Source: Streptosporangium nondiastaticum
GTDB taxonomy: Bacteria; Actinomycetota; Actinomycetes; Streptomycetales; Streptomycetaceae
DNA length: 64,000 nucleotides
Reading direction: 5' to 3'
Assembly: GCF_003011965.1 (NCBI RefSeq)
Contig: NZ_PXWG01000021.1
Span: 1-64,000 of the forward strand
Below, piece after piece: positions 24,308-32,583 of this stretch; position 1 is the stretch's first letter; every line of letters begins with the position of its first letter. The notes below the pieces were generated by a model. It was given only the letters and a program-made list of their open reading frames with translations, had not been told where the DNA came from and made no database searches. The translations under genes and the position numbers were made by a program.

Positions 24308-25912
24308 ATGGGGACCTTCGCTGCGCACGATGGTCTGATCGCCGGCCGGTACCGCCTTTCCGGGCGGATCGGGCGCGGCGGCATGGGCACCGTATGGCGT
24401 GCCACCGACGAGCTGCTGGAGCGGCAAGTTGCCGTCAAGGAACTCCATATGGACGAGAGTGACGGCGATAACGGAACCTGTCCCGCCGGCCTCTCCGATT
24501 GCGACCGCACGCTCCGCGAGGCGCGCGCGGCCGCGCTCATCAGTCATCCGAACGTCGTCGCGCTCCACGACATCGTCGTGCAGGACGGCCGGCCCTGGAT
24601 CGTGATGGAGCTCGTGGACGGGCGCGCCCTGTCCGAAGTGCTGGCCGCCGAGGGGCCGGTGGGCCCGCGGGAGACCGCGCGGATCGCGATCGCCCTGCTC
24701 TCCGCCCTGCGCACGGCGCACGCCCGCGGCGTCCTGCACCGCGACATCAAGCCGCCGAACGTCCTGCTGGAGACGGCGACCGGCCGCGTCGTCCTGACGG
24801 ACTTCGGCGTCGCCCAGGTCCGCGGCGCGACGACGATCAGCGAGACGGGCGCCTTCGTCGGGTCGCCGGAGTACACGGCACCGGAGCGGATGTCGGGCGG
24901 CTACGCCGGGCCCGCGTCCGACCTGTGGTCGCTGGGCGTCCTGATGTGCGCGGCGCTGAGTGGAGTGACGCCTTTCCACCGCGACTCGCTGGGCGGCATC
25001 CTGCACGCGGTCGTCCACGAGGAGATACGCCCGCCCGACGCCGCGGCGCCCCTCCTGCCCGTCGTCCAGGGGCTGCTGGAGCGCGATCCCGCGCGGCGGA
25101 TGGGAGCCGACGAAGCGGAGCGGCTGTTACGGGGCTACCTGGCCTCCGGAAGGGTCGCCGGCGGCCCGGGCGGAGGGACCGCCGCGTACCCGCCGGGCGG
25201 CTCCCCGTACAGCCATCCGTACAGCCGCCCGCACAACGCTCCGTACAGCCCCCGCGGCCGCACCGTCCTCATGGCCGCCGTCGCCGTCGTCACCCTCGCC
25301 GGCACGGGTGCCGGCCTCGCCGTCCTGCTGACCGAGCGCGGCGCGGAAGGCGGCCGTCCGGCGCAGGTGTCCAGCGGCCCCCTCGTCCGCTCGCCCGGCC
25401 CGCCCGTCACCCGCGAACCCCCGGCCAGCGCCCCCGTGAACGCCCCGGAGGGCTATCACGCGGTGCAGGACCCGGCCGGGTTCGCGCTCGCCGTACCGGA
25501 CGGCTTCACCCGCTCCTTCGAGCCCCCGCGCGTCTTCTACTACGCGCCGGACCGGCGGACCCGCCTCGCCGTCGTCATCCAGGACGCCCAGCCCGGCGGC
25601 GCCGCGGCCGCCCTGCGCGCCTCCGCCGCCGCGGCCCCCGAGCGCTACCCGGGCTACCGCTCCGCGACCCTCCGCGAGACCACGCGCAAGGGATACCCGG
25701 GCGCCTCCTGGGAGTTCACCTGGGACGGCCCCGAGGCCGGGGCGGGCGGTGCCGGCGGGGCGCTGCGGACGTACGACATCTGCTGGGACGAGGGCGGCAA
25801 GATGTACGAGGTGTGGGTCGCGGGCCCGGCGGGGGAAGCGGAGCGGACGAAGCGGCAGTTCGACGTCGCCTTGGAGACGTTCGTGCGGATCAGGACGGTA
25901 TCAAGCCCTTAG
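24308..25912 (+). CDS. Transmembrane Ser/Thr protein kinase, with a TTA codon
   Basis: 534 residues. The Hanks-type kinase domain covers about 14-270: G-loop IGRGGMGTVW, K44 in VAVKEL, H144-R-D-I-K and D165-F-G. An Ala/Pro/Tyr-rich juxtamembrane segment, one membrane helix (about 319-341) and an extracytoplasmic domain of ~190 residues (PEGYHAVQDPAGFALAVPDG) follow, with no PASTA repeats. The catalytic residues are intact. A rare TTA leucine codon at 25127-25129 (codon 274) makes expression potentially dependent on the bldA tRNA. A second kinase gene follows 75 bp downstream. Confidence 0.92.
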   Translation: MGTFAAHDGLIAGRYRLSGRIGRGGMGTVWRATDELLERQVAVKELHMDESDGDNGTCPAGLSDCDRTLREARAAALISHPNVVALHDIVVQDGRPWIVMELVDGRALSEVLAAEGPVGPRETARIAIALLSALRTAHARGVLHRDIKPPNVLLETATGRVVLTDFGVAQVRGATTISETGAFVGSPEYTAPERMSGGYAGPASDLWSLGVLMCAALSGVTPFHRDSLGGILHAVVHEEIRPPDAAAPLLPVVQGLLERDPARRMGADEAERLLRGYLASGRVAGGPGGGTAAYPPGGSPYSHPYSRPHNAPYSPRGRTVLMAAVAVVTLAGTGAGLAVLLTERGAEGGRPAQVSSGPLVRSPGPPVTREPPASAPVNAPEGYHAVQDPAGFALAVPDGFTRSFEPPRVFYYAPDRRTRLAVVIQDAQPGGAAAALRASAAAAPERYPGYRSATLRETTRKGYPGASWEFTWDGPEAGAGGAGGALRTYDICWDEGGKMYEVWVAGPAGEAERTKRQFDVALETFVRIRTVSSP

Positions 25913-25987
25913 TTCCGTAGACCCGTAAGAGGATGGTTTGCACCGTCAAGGTGCACCTGCCCGTGCGCCCTTGGTAATGATGGGGCC

Positions 25988-27673
25988 ATGACGAACGACG
26001 GGGGACAGCCGAACCGGCCCGGCAGAGCCGGCGAGCCCACCAGCTACGACCTTCAGCCGCCGAATCCGCCGAATCCGCCGAATCCGCCGGATCCGGCGAG
26101 TGCGACCGCCCTGGCCGCTCCATCCGTTCCGGCTGCCGCCCCCGCGGCCGAGCCCGGCGCCGGCCGCCGCGTCGGCAACCGCTACCGGCTGATCTCCCGC
26201 CTCGGCCACGGCGGCATGGGCACCGTCTGGAAGGCCCACGACGAGGTCGTCGACCGCGAAGTCGCCGTCAAGGAGCCGCGCGTACCGGACCACCTCCCCG
26301 CGTCCGTGCGGGAGAACGTCCACCAGCGCATGCAGCGCGAGGCCCGCGCCGCGGCCCGCGTCGCCCACCCCTCGGTCGTCGCCGTCCACGACGTCGTCGT
26401 CGAGGACGGGCGCCCCTGGATCGTCATGGAGCTCGTCCGCGGTCACTCCCTCGGCGACCGGCTGGCCGAGGGCACCCTGGACCCGCGCGAGGCCGCCCGC
26501 ATCGGCCTGGCCGTCCTCGACGCGCTCGGCGCCGCCCACGAGGCCGGCGTCCTGCACCGCGACGTCAAGCCGGACAACGTGCTCCTCGGCCGCGGCGACC
26601 GCGTCGTCCTGACCGACTTCGGCATCGCCCGCATCGAGGGCGAGCAGGGCCTCACGGAGACGGGCGCGTTCGTCGGCTCGCCCGAGTACGTCGCGCCCGA
26701 GCGCGCCCTCGGGCAGCACCCGGGCCCCGAGTCCGACCTGTGGTCGCTGGGCGTCGTGCTGTACGCGGCGGTCGAGGGCGTCTCCCCGTTCCGCCGCTCC
26801 AACGCCCAGGCCACCATGCAGGCCATCCTGTCGGCGGAGCCGCAGGCGCCGGCGCGCGGAGGCGGCCCGCTCGGCGGGCTCGTCATGCGGATGCTCAGCA
26901 AGGACCCGGCGGCCCGCCCCGGCGCGGCCGAGATCCGCCGGACGCTGGAGGCCGTCGCCCAGCCGGTGCCGGCGCAGCAGTCCGCCTTCAGCGCGTCGCG
27001 CGCGCAGCCCACCGGCAGCAAGTGGGTCCCGCCCGTCCTGCACGGCAACCGCAAGGCGCAGTGGGGGCTCGGCGTCGGCGTGGTCGCCGTGGCGGCGGCC
27101 GCGGCGCTGCTGATCGTCAACCCGTTCGCCGTCGGCCCGGCCGTCCCGCTGCACTGGAAGGTGCGCGACGAGCCGGAGATCGTGCGGGCGTCGATGGCGG
27201 TGCCCGAGGACTACGTGAAGTCGGTCAACGTCGACAAGGGGTGGGTGTCCTTCCGGGATCCGAGCGGGGTCTTCTCCGTCTCCCTGGACCGCGACACCCT
27301 CGAACAGCGCCGCAAGAACGTGCTGGACAGGGAGCCGAAGGACATCGGCACGGCCGACGTCGAAGCCAAGCGGCTCGCCGACTACTACACGGCCGATCCG
27401 TCGAACAAGCTCAAGGACGCCAAGGCGACCGTGTCCAAGTCGGCCTCCTTCCAGGGCATGCAGGCGACGGAGGTGCTCACCGTCTACCGCCCTGGTTCCG
27501 ACGAGGACGCCCCCCGGAGCGCCGTCCGCAGCAAGATCATCATCAACCAGGCCAGGACCGAGCTCTGGCTGCTGGAAGTCCGGATGCCCGAACAGGGCCA
27601 GCTGCGCAAGGACGGCGACAAGCTCTTCGAGAGCGCCGTCAAGTACATGAAGATCCAGGACTCGAAGATCTAA
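25988..27673 (+). CDS. Transmembrane Ser/Thr protein kinase
   Basis: 561 residues. An N-terminal Pro/Asn-rich tract (PNPPNPPNPPD) precedes the kinase domain (about 65-320; RLGHGGMGTVWKA, K95 in VAVKEP, HRDVKPDNV near 192, TDFGIAR). A hydrophobic segment (about 357-382) separates it from a ~180-residue extracytoplasmic domain with YVKSVNVDKGWVSFRDPSGV. It resembles the upstream kinase and probably arose by duplication. ATG 25988 follows a weak GATGGGG. Signal and substrates unknown. Confidence 0.92.
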   Translation: MTNDGGQPNRPGRAGEPTSYDLQPPNPPNPPNPPDPASATALAAPSVPAAAPAAEPGAGRRVGNRYRLISRLGHGGMGTVWKAHDEVVDREVAVKEPRVPDHLPASVRENVHQRMQREARAAARVAHPSVVAVHDVVVEDGRPWIVMELVRGHSLGDRLAEGTLDPREAARIGLAVLDALGAAHEAGVLHRDVKPDNVLLGRGDRVVLTDFGIARIEGEQGLTETGAFVGSPEYVAPERALGQHPGPESDLWSLGVVLYAAVEGVSPFRRSNAQATMQAILSAEPQAPARGGGPLGGLVMRMLSKDPAARPGAAEIRRTLEAVAQPVPAQQSAFSASRAQPTGSKWVPPVLHGNRKAQWGLGVGVVAVAAAAALLIVNPFAVGPAVPLHWKVRDEPEIVRASMAVPEDYVKSVNVDKGWVSFRDPSGVFSVSLDRDTLEQRRKNVLDREPKDIGTADVEAKRLADYYTADPSNKLKDAKATVSKSASFQGMQATEVLTVYRPGSDEDAPRSAVRSKIIINQARTELWLLEVRMPEQGQLRKDGDKLFESAVKYMKIQDSKI

Positions 27674-27700
27674 TTACCCACGGGTATTCAAGCGGTAGGA

Positions 27701-27730
27701 GTCCGTCATACGCTCCCCCGTATGACGGAC
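27701..27730 (+). promoter_or_regulatory. 12-bp inverted repeat enclosing the dehydrogenase start codon
   Basis: GTCCGTCATACG (27701-27712) and its exact complement CGTATGACGGAC (27719-27730) flank the loop CTCCCC. The ATG at 27722 lies in the right arm, while the only Shine-Dalgarno-like TAGGAG lies just left of the left arm. It could be an RNA hairpin limiting translation or a repressor operator over a leaderless start. Confidence 0.7.
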
Positions 27731-29371
27731 TCGGCACACACCGCACCCGTGGCAGCAGCACCGGCACCGGCGGCGGCGGGGCACCCGCCCGCCGGCGGCA
27801 ACCCCGTCGCCCCGCCCGGCAGCCGCACTCCGGCCGACGTCGTCACTCCCGCCCTCGCCGCCCGTCTCACCCGCCCCGTCGTGGGCTCCGGCAGCACCGT
27901 CAGCCGCACGCCCCTCACCGGCCTGCAGCTCGCCGAGCTGCCCGAGTCCACCCCGGACGACGTGGCCACCGCCTTCGCGCGCGCCCGCGAGGCGCAGCAG
28001 CACTGGGCGACCGTCCCCGTGAGCGCGCGGGCCGCCGTCCTGCTGCGCTTCCACGACCTGCTCCTGGAGCGGCAGTCCGAGGTCCTCGACCTCATCCAGG
28101 CGGAGACCGGCAAGGCCCGCCTGCACGCCCACGAGGAAGTGCAGGCCGTGGCCGTCGGCGCCCGCCACTACGGGCGCAGGGGGCCCGCCTACCTGCGGCC
28201 GAAGGGCCACGCCGGCGTCCTCCCCGTCCTGACCAAGGTCACCGAGCTGCGCCACCCGCGCGGCGTCGTCGGCCAGATCGCCCCCTGGAACTACCCGCTG
28301 GAACTGTCCGTGGGGGACGCCCTCCCCGCGTTCGTGGCGGGCAACGCCGTCGTGATGAAGCCCGACACCGGGACGGCCCTGACCGCCCTGTGGGCGCGCG
28401 AGCTGCTGGTCGAGGCCGGGCTGCCGGAGGAGGTCTGGCAGGTCGTCATCGGCGACGGCCCGGTCGTCGGCCCGGCGCTCGTCGAGCACGCCGACTACGT
28501 CTCCTTCACCGGCTCCACGCGCACCGGCCGCGAGGTCGCCCAGGGCGCCGCGGCCCGCCTGATCGGCTCCTCGCTCGAACTCGGCGGCAAGAACGCCATG
28601 CTCGTCCTCCACGACGCCGACGTCGAGAAGGCCGCCGCGGGCGCCGTCCGCGGCTGCTTCTCGTCCGCGGGCCAGCTGTGCATCTCCATCGAGCGGCTGT
28701 ACGTGCACGAGTCCGTCGCCGACGCGTTCCTGGAGCGCTTCACCGCCCGCGCGAAGGCGCTGCGGCTCGGCACGGGCCTCGCCTACGGCGCCGACATGGG
28801 CTCCCTCGCCTCGCAGCGCCAGCTGGACGCCGTGGTCCGGCACGTCGAGGACGCCGTCGCGCAGGGCGCCGGCGTCCTCGCGGGCGGCCGCCCGCGGCCC
28901 GACGTCGGCCCGTTCTTCTACGAGCCGACGGTCCTCGACGGCGTCAAGCCGTCCATGGCCGTGTGCGGCGAGGAGACCTTCGGGCCCGTCGTCTCCGTCT
29001 ACCGCTTCCGGGACGAGGACGAAGCCGTCGCCCTCGCGAACGCCACCCCGTACGGGCTCAACGCGAGCGTCTGGACCGCGGACGGGCGCCGCGGCCGGGC
29101 GGTCGCGGCGCGGCTGCGCACCGGCACCGTCAACGTCAACGAGGCCTACGCGGCCGCGTACGGCAGCGCGCGGGCCCCCATGGGCGGCATGGGCGAGTCC
29201 GGGCTGGGCCGCCGCCACGGCTCCGAAGGCATCCTCAAGTACACCGAGGCCCAGACGGTCGCCCACCAGCGCGTCGTACCGCTCGCCCCGGCCTTCGGGC
29301 TGGACGACGCGAAGTACGCGGAGGTCATGACCCGGGGCCTGCGGCTGCTGAAGGCGCTGCGCCTGCGCTGA
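27722..29371 (+). CDS. Succinate-semialdehyde dehydrogenase (NADP+), GabD2-like
   Basis: 549 residues, aldehyde-dehydrogenase superfamily. It would oxidise succinic semialdehyde or a similar aldehyde to the acid with NAD(P)+. Visible motifs are the cofactor-binding VGQIAPWNYPLELSVGDALP and FTGSTRTGREVAQGAA, the general-base Glu in LELGGKNAML (near 285), and the catalytic Cys in SAGQLCISIERLYV (near 320). The first ~50 residues are Ala/Pro-rich. The start codon lies in a perfect inverted repeat. A GMC oxidoreductase gene follows 59 bp downstream and is probably cotranscribed. Confidence 0.9.
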   Translation: MTDSAHTAPVAAAPAPAAAGHPPAGGNPVAPPGSRTPADVVTPALAARLTRPVVGSGSTVSRTPLTGLQLAELPESTPDDVATAFARAREAQQHWATVPVSARAAVLLRFHDLLLERQSEVLDLIQAETGKARLHAHEEVQAVAVGARHYGRRGPAYLRPKGHAGVLPVLTKVTELRHPRGVVGQIAPWNYPLELSVGDALPAFVAGNAVVMKPDTGTALTALWARELLVEAGLPEEVWQVVIGDGPVVGPALVEHADYVSFTGSTRTGREVAQGAAARLIGSSLELGGKNAMLVLHDADVEKAAAGAVRGCFSSAGQLCISIERLYVHESVADAFLERFTARAKALRLGTGLAYGADMGSLASQRQLDAVVRHVEDAVAQGAGVLAGGRPRPDVGPFFYEPTVLDGVKPSMAVCGEETFGPVVSVYRFRDEDEAVALANATPYGLNASVWTADGRRGRAVAARLRTGTVNVNEAYAAAYGSARAPMGGMGESGLGRRHGSEGILKYTEAQTVAHQRVVPLAPAFGLDDAKYAEVMTRGLRLLKALRLR

Positions 29372-29430
29372 CCGCCAAGCACCCCCGCACGCGCCGCACG
29401 TTCTCGTACGACCCGGAGGAACGGAGAGCA

Positions 29431-31287
29431 GTGTTCGACTACGACGTGATCGTCGTCGGTTCGGGATTCGGCGGCGCGGTCTCCGCGCTGCGCCTGACCG
29501 AGAAGGGCTACCGCGTGGGCGTCCTGGAGGCGGGCCGCCGCTTCACCCGCGAGAACCTGCCCAGGAACTCGTGGGACCTGCGCAACTACCTGTGGGCGCC
29601 CGCGCTCGGCCTCTACGGCATCCAGCGCATCCACCTCCTCGGCAACGTCATGGTCCTCGCGGGCGCCGGCGTCGGCGGCGGCTCCCTCAACTACGCCAAC
29701 ACCCTCTATGTGCCGCCGAAAGCCTTCTTCCAGGACCGGCAGTGGGCCGGCATCACCGACTGGGAGGCGGAGCTGCGGCCGCACTACGACCAGGCGAGCC
29801 GCATGCTCGGCGTCCGCCTCAACCCCACGACGACGCCCTCCGACGTCCACCTGAAGGCCGCGGCGGAGCGCCTGGGCGTGGGGGAGACCTTCCGCAAGGC
29901 GCCGGTCGGCGTGTTCTTCGGGGACGGCGAGGACGCCGCCGGCACGCACCGGGCCGCGCCCGGCGAGGAGACCGCCGACCCGTACTTCGGCGGCGCCGGA
30001 CCCGCCCGCCGGGCCTGCACCGAATGCGGCGAGTGCATGACCGGCTGCCGGCACGGCGCGAAGAACACCCTCAACGAGAACTACCTGTACCTCGCCGAGC
30101 GCGCGGGCGCCGTCGTCCACCCCATGACCACGGTCGTCGCGGTGAGCGAGCACCGGGAGGGCGGCTACCGCGTCGTGACCGTCCCGACCGACAAGCGGCG
30201 CGGCTCCGGGGCCGCCCGGCCGCGGGTCCTGCGCGCGGAACGCGTGGTGATCGCCGCCGGCACGTACGGCACCCAGACGCTGCTGCACACCATGAAGGAC
30301 AAGGGCCTGCTGCCCCGCATCCCGGCCGGGCTGGGCCGGCTGACCCGGACGAACTCCGAGGCCCTGGTGGGCGCGCAGACCGACGACCGCCGCTACGGCA
30401 AGGCGCACGACGGCGCCCGGCCGGACTTCACCCGGGGCGTCGCCATCACCTCCTCCGCCCACCTGGACGACCACACGCACATCGAGCCCGTCCGCTACGG
30501 CAAGGGGTCGAACGCGATGGGCATGCTGTCCGTCCTGCAGGTGCCGGTGGGGACGCGGTCGCCGCGGGCCGTCGCCTTCGCGGCGCGCTGCGTACGGCAC
30601 CCGGTGCAACTGCTGCGGTCGCTGTCCAACCGGCGCTGGTCCGAGCGGACGATCATCGGGCTCGTGATGCAGTCGCTCGACAACTCCCTCACCACGCACC
30701 GGCGCAGGCGCGGCCCCGGCAAGGGCCTGCTGACCGCCGAGCAGGGGCACGGGGCGCCCAACCCCAAGCAGATCCCGGCGGCGGCGATGGCCGCGGACAT
30801 CCTCGCCGAGGAGATCAACGGCTTCCCCGGCAGCAACGTGGGCGAGCTGATGGGCACCCCGCTCACCGCGCACTTCCTCGGCGGCTGCCCGATCGGCGCG
30901 GACGCCTCGCAGGGCGTCATCGACCCGTACCACCGGCTGTACGGGCACCCGGGGATCTCGGTCGTGGACGGCGCGGCCGTCTCCGCGAACCTCGGCGTGA
31001 ACCCGTCGCTCACCATCACGGCCCAGGCCGAACGGGCCATGTCCTTCTGGCCGAACAAGGGCGAGCCCGACCCGCGTCCGGAGCAGGGGCAGGCGTACGA
31101 ACGGATCGAGGCGGTCGCACCCGTACGGCCTGCCGTTCCCGAAGGGGCCTACGGCGAGCTGAAGTTGAACGCCGGGCCGGTGGCGCTGCCGGTGCAGCCG
31201 CTCCCGGAGGGGCGGCCGCTGCTCCGGCTGCTGCCGGTGATCCCGCCGGAGGGGCGGGCGAACGGGCGTGGGTGCGGGTCTTCTTGA
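29431..31287 (+). CDS. GMC-family FAD oxidoreductase (cholesterol-oxidase-like)
   Basis: 618 residues. The N-terminal Rossmann FAD site is DVIVVGSGFGGAVSALRLTE; it is followed by the GMC signature in LAGAGVGGGSLNYANTL and the C-terminal FAD-contact region ISVVDGAAVSANLGVNPSLT. A central Cys-rich stretch, ACTECGECMTGCRHGAKNTL, has four Cys in a ferredoxin-like spacing. The overall layout resembles mycobacterial ChoD-type enzymes; the substrate (sterol or other alcohol) is not established. GTG 29431 has GGAGGAACGGAG upstream. It lies between the aldehyde dehydrogenase and the chorismate mutase/guaA region. Confidence 0.88.
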   Translation: MFDYDVIVVGSGFGGAVSALRLTEKGYRVGVLEAGRRFTRENLPRNSWDLRNYLWAPALGLYGIQRIHLLGNVMVLAGAGVGGGSLNYANTLYVPPKAFFQDRQWAGITDWEAELRPHYDQASRMLGVRLNPTTTPSDVHLKAAAERLGVGETFRKAPVGVFFGDGEDAAGTHRAAPGEETADPYFGGAGPARRACTECGECMTGCRHGAKNTLNENYLYLAERAGAVVHPMTTVVAVSEHREGGYRVVTVPTDKRRGSGAARPRVLRAERVVIAAGTYGTQTLLHTMKDKGLLPRIPAGLGRLTRTNSEALVGAQTDDRRYGKAHDGARPDFTRGVAITSSAHLDDHTHIEPVRYGKGSNAMGMLSVLQVPVGTRSPRAVAFAARCVRHPVQLLRSLSNRRWSERTIIGLVMQSLDNSLTTHRRRRGPGKGLLTAEQGHGAPNPKQIPAAAMAADILAEEINGFPGSNVGELMGTPLTAHFLGGCPIGADASQGVIDPYHRLYGHPGISVVDGAAVSANLGVNPSLTITAQAERAMSFWPNKGEPDPRPEQGQAYERIEAVAPVRPAVPEGAYGELKLNAGPVALPVQPLPEGRPLLRLLPVIPPEGRANGRGCGSS

Positions 31288-31340
31288 CACGCATGGCATG
31301 CATGACACGCATGCCGCGCCTGACACGGCATGACACGGCG

Positions 31341-31391
31341 AAGGGCCCCGGGCCGCCTCCGCGGGGGCGTGCGGGCGGCCTCGGGGCCCTT
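31341..31391. terminator. Terminator downstream of the GMC oxidoreductase
   Basis: Arms 31341-31357 and 31374-31391 pair over 17 bp with one bulged T, around a ~16-base loop. It lies ~55 bp after the GMC stop. Between stop and stem, TGACACG occurs four times in 55 bp. Confidence 0.75.
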
Positions 31392-31930
31392 GACTGCCGG
31401 CACCGAGGTCAGGGCAGGGTCGGTGCCGCGGAGCGGCGCCGGGGGGAGCGCCGCTGGTCCTGGGTGGTGCGCGGTGGTGCGGGGGCGTACTGCCTCACTG
31501 GTTCGACCAATGGCGGTGCGGGACCAGGAGGTTGTGCTCTCCTGGCATCGTGCGGGATGGGCCGGACTCGGCGCAACCGTTTCGACCGGATACGGTCGGT
31601 TCCAGGCGTCCCCGGAACCGACCGTCCTTGGTGGCAACCGGGCTGCTGTCCCCTGCTGACCGGTCGCCGTGCACCGGAGTGAGGTCCCACGACGCGCGCA
31701 CTCGCACGTCTCACACTCCGGTGGATCCGCCCTGTCGGTGCCGGGCGCCCAGGTGAACAGGGGCGGAAGCCACGCGTGGATTTCAGGTGGGCCGCTCCTG
31801 GCTGGCGCGGGCATCCGGCTCAACGAAGCGGGCCGCCGTACGGTCACGCGCCGTCCGGGTGACGTGACGGCCCGGTCCTCCGAACCCGCATGCGGCACCT
31901 GCACAGATGCGGGTCTCCGCGAGGCGTGCT
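31392..31930. other. Unexplained 540-bp non-coding region
   Basis: It lies between the GMC terminator and the 3' end of the chorismate mutase gene. Small frames overlap on both strands with no ribosome-binding sites. It contains a perfect 12-bp inverted repeat (31592-31603 with 31614-31625; ACGGTCGGTTCC and complement) around a 10-base loop. It could carry a small RNA or an unrecognised operator; I see no protein gene. Confidence 0.4.
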
Positions 31931-32254
31931 TCAGACGCGGCCGCGGCACAGCTCCAGCAGCGTCATGGCGAGCGTGGTGCCGGGCTTGCCGAGCTGACCG
32001 CTGTAGTGGCCGATGATCTCCATCTCGCGGGAGAGGTTCACCCGGCGCCCCCCGGACGCGATGCGCTCCTGCTGGATCACGGCCGAGACGGCCATCCGTT
32101 CCTGGATGAGCCCGATGATCCTGCCGTCGAGATCGTCGATCCGCTGCCGGGCGCCGGTGATCACGCCGGCGGCCTCGGCCGTGCGGGCGCCGGTCTCGGC
32201 GGGGACGGTGCGGACGGCGTCCGGGGTGCTGCTGCTCACAGTGCTGGTGCTCAT
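31931..32254 (-). CDS. Chorismate mutase (AroQ type)
   Basis: 107 residues with the all-helical AroQ fold: ITGARQRIDDLDGRIIGLIQ, ERMAVSAVIQQERIASG, NLSREMEIIGHYSGQLG. It converts chorismate to prephenate, the committed step to Phe and Tyr, in the cytoplasm. The first ~30 residues are Ser/Thr/Ala-rich. ATG 32254 has GGAGGA upstream. The transcript begins far upstream and passes a 26-residue aromatic leader peptide and a strong terminator, so expression is probably controlled by transcription attenuation. It is divergent from guaA. Confidence 0.92.
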   Translation of the reverse strand: MSTSTVSSSTPDAVRTVPAETGARTAEAAGVITGARQRIDDLDGRIIGLIQERMAVSAVIQQERIASGGRRVNLSREMEIIGHYSGQLGKPGTTLAMTLLELCRGRV

Positions 32255-32313
32255 GTCTGATCCTCCAAAAAGGGGCGGCGGCCCTCCGGAGCGGCACGGC
32301 CCGGGAAAAGCGA

Positions 32314-32348
32314 CAGGCGCCCCGGGCCTTGTCGGCCCGGGGCGCCTG
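32314..32348 (-). terminator. Attenuator terminator upstream of chorismate mutase
   Basis: A 15-bp perfect stem (32314-32328 with 32334-32348) with a five-base loop, followed on the minus strand by TCGCTTTT. It sits between the leader peptide and the chorismate mutase start. Leader segment 32397-32403 is complementary to 32333-32339 in the stem, giving a possible antiterminator. Confidence 0.8.
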
Positions 32349-32361
32349 TGGAAGTCGCTTG

Positions 32362-32442
32362 TCAGTTGCTCAAGCAGCACGACCATGGCAGCCGGACGGG
32401 CCGGTTGCCATAGGTAAAGACGAAGGTCTGGTGCTTGCGCAT
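32362..32442 (-). CDS. Aromatic leader peptide for chorismate mutase attenuation
   Basis: A 26-codon reading frame starting at ATG 32442 with GGGGGAC-like purines just upstream. It encodes MRKHQTFVFTYGN, then an Arg/Pro segment, then LPWSCCLSN and TGA 32362. It contains two Phe, one Tyr and one Trp, the three end products of the pathway served by the downstream gene. The stop lies 13 bp before a strong terminator hairpin. By analogy with trp and phe leaders, ribosome stalling at these codons would favour an alternative fold and read-through into the mutase gene. I have not seen this exact leader described. Confidence 0.75.
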   Translation of the reverse strand: MRKHQTFVFTYGNRPVRLPWSCCLSN

Positions 32443-32583
32443 GGGGGACAGTATGGCCCGCGGGCGCCGCCGGGGCCAATGCGGGCCGGGTGTGCTTTCG
32501 GATGGTGAGACAAAAGCAAGCACCGGCGCCCCGGTAGAATCGACAAATACAGACCCCTCCTCCACCGCCGGAAGGCCGCTCCC

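Noticed and set aside
26740..31287. A 1515-codon + strand frame spanning the second kinase, dehydrogenase and GMC genes
   Set aside because: Its first two thirds are an Arg/Pro/Gly-rich shadow of genes in other frames; only the last 618 codons (from 29431) are real.
31149..32297. A 382-codon minus frame antisense to the GMC gene's 3' end and across chorismate mutase
   Set aside because: It uses another frame through the mutase gene and is not protein-like.
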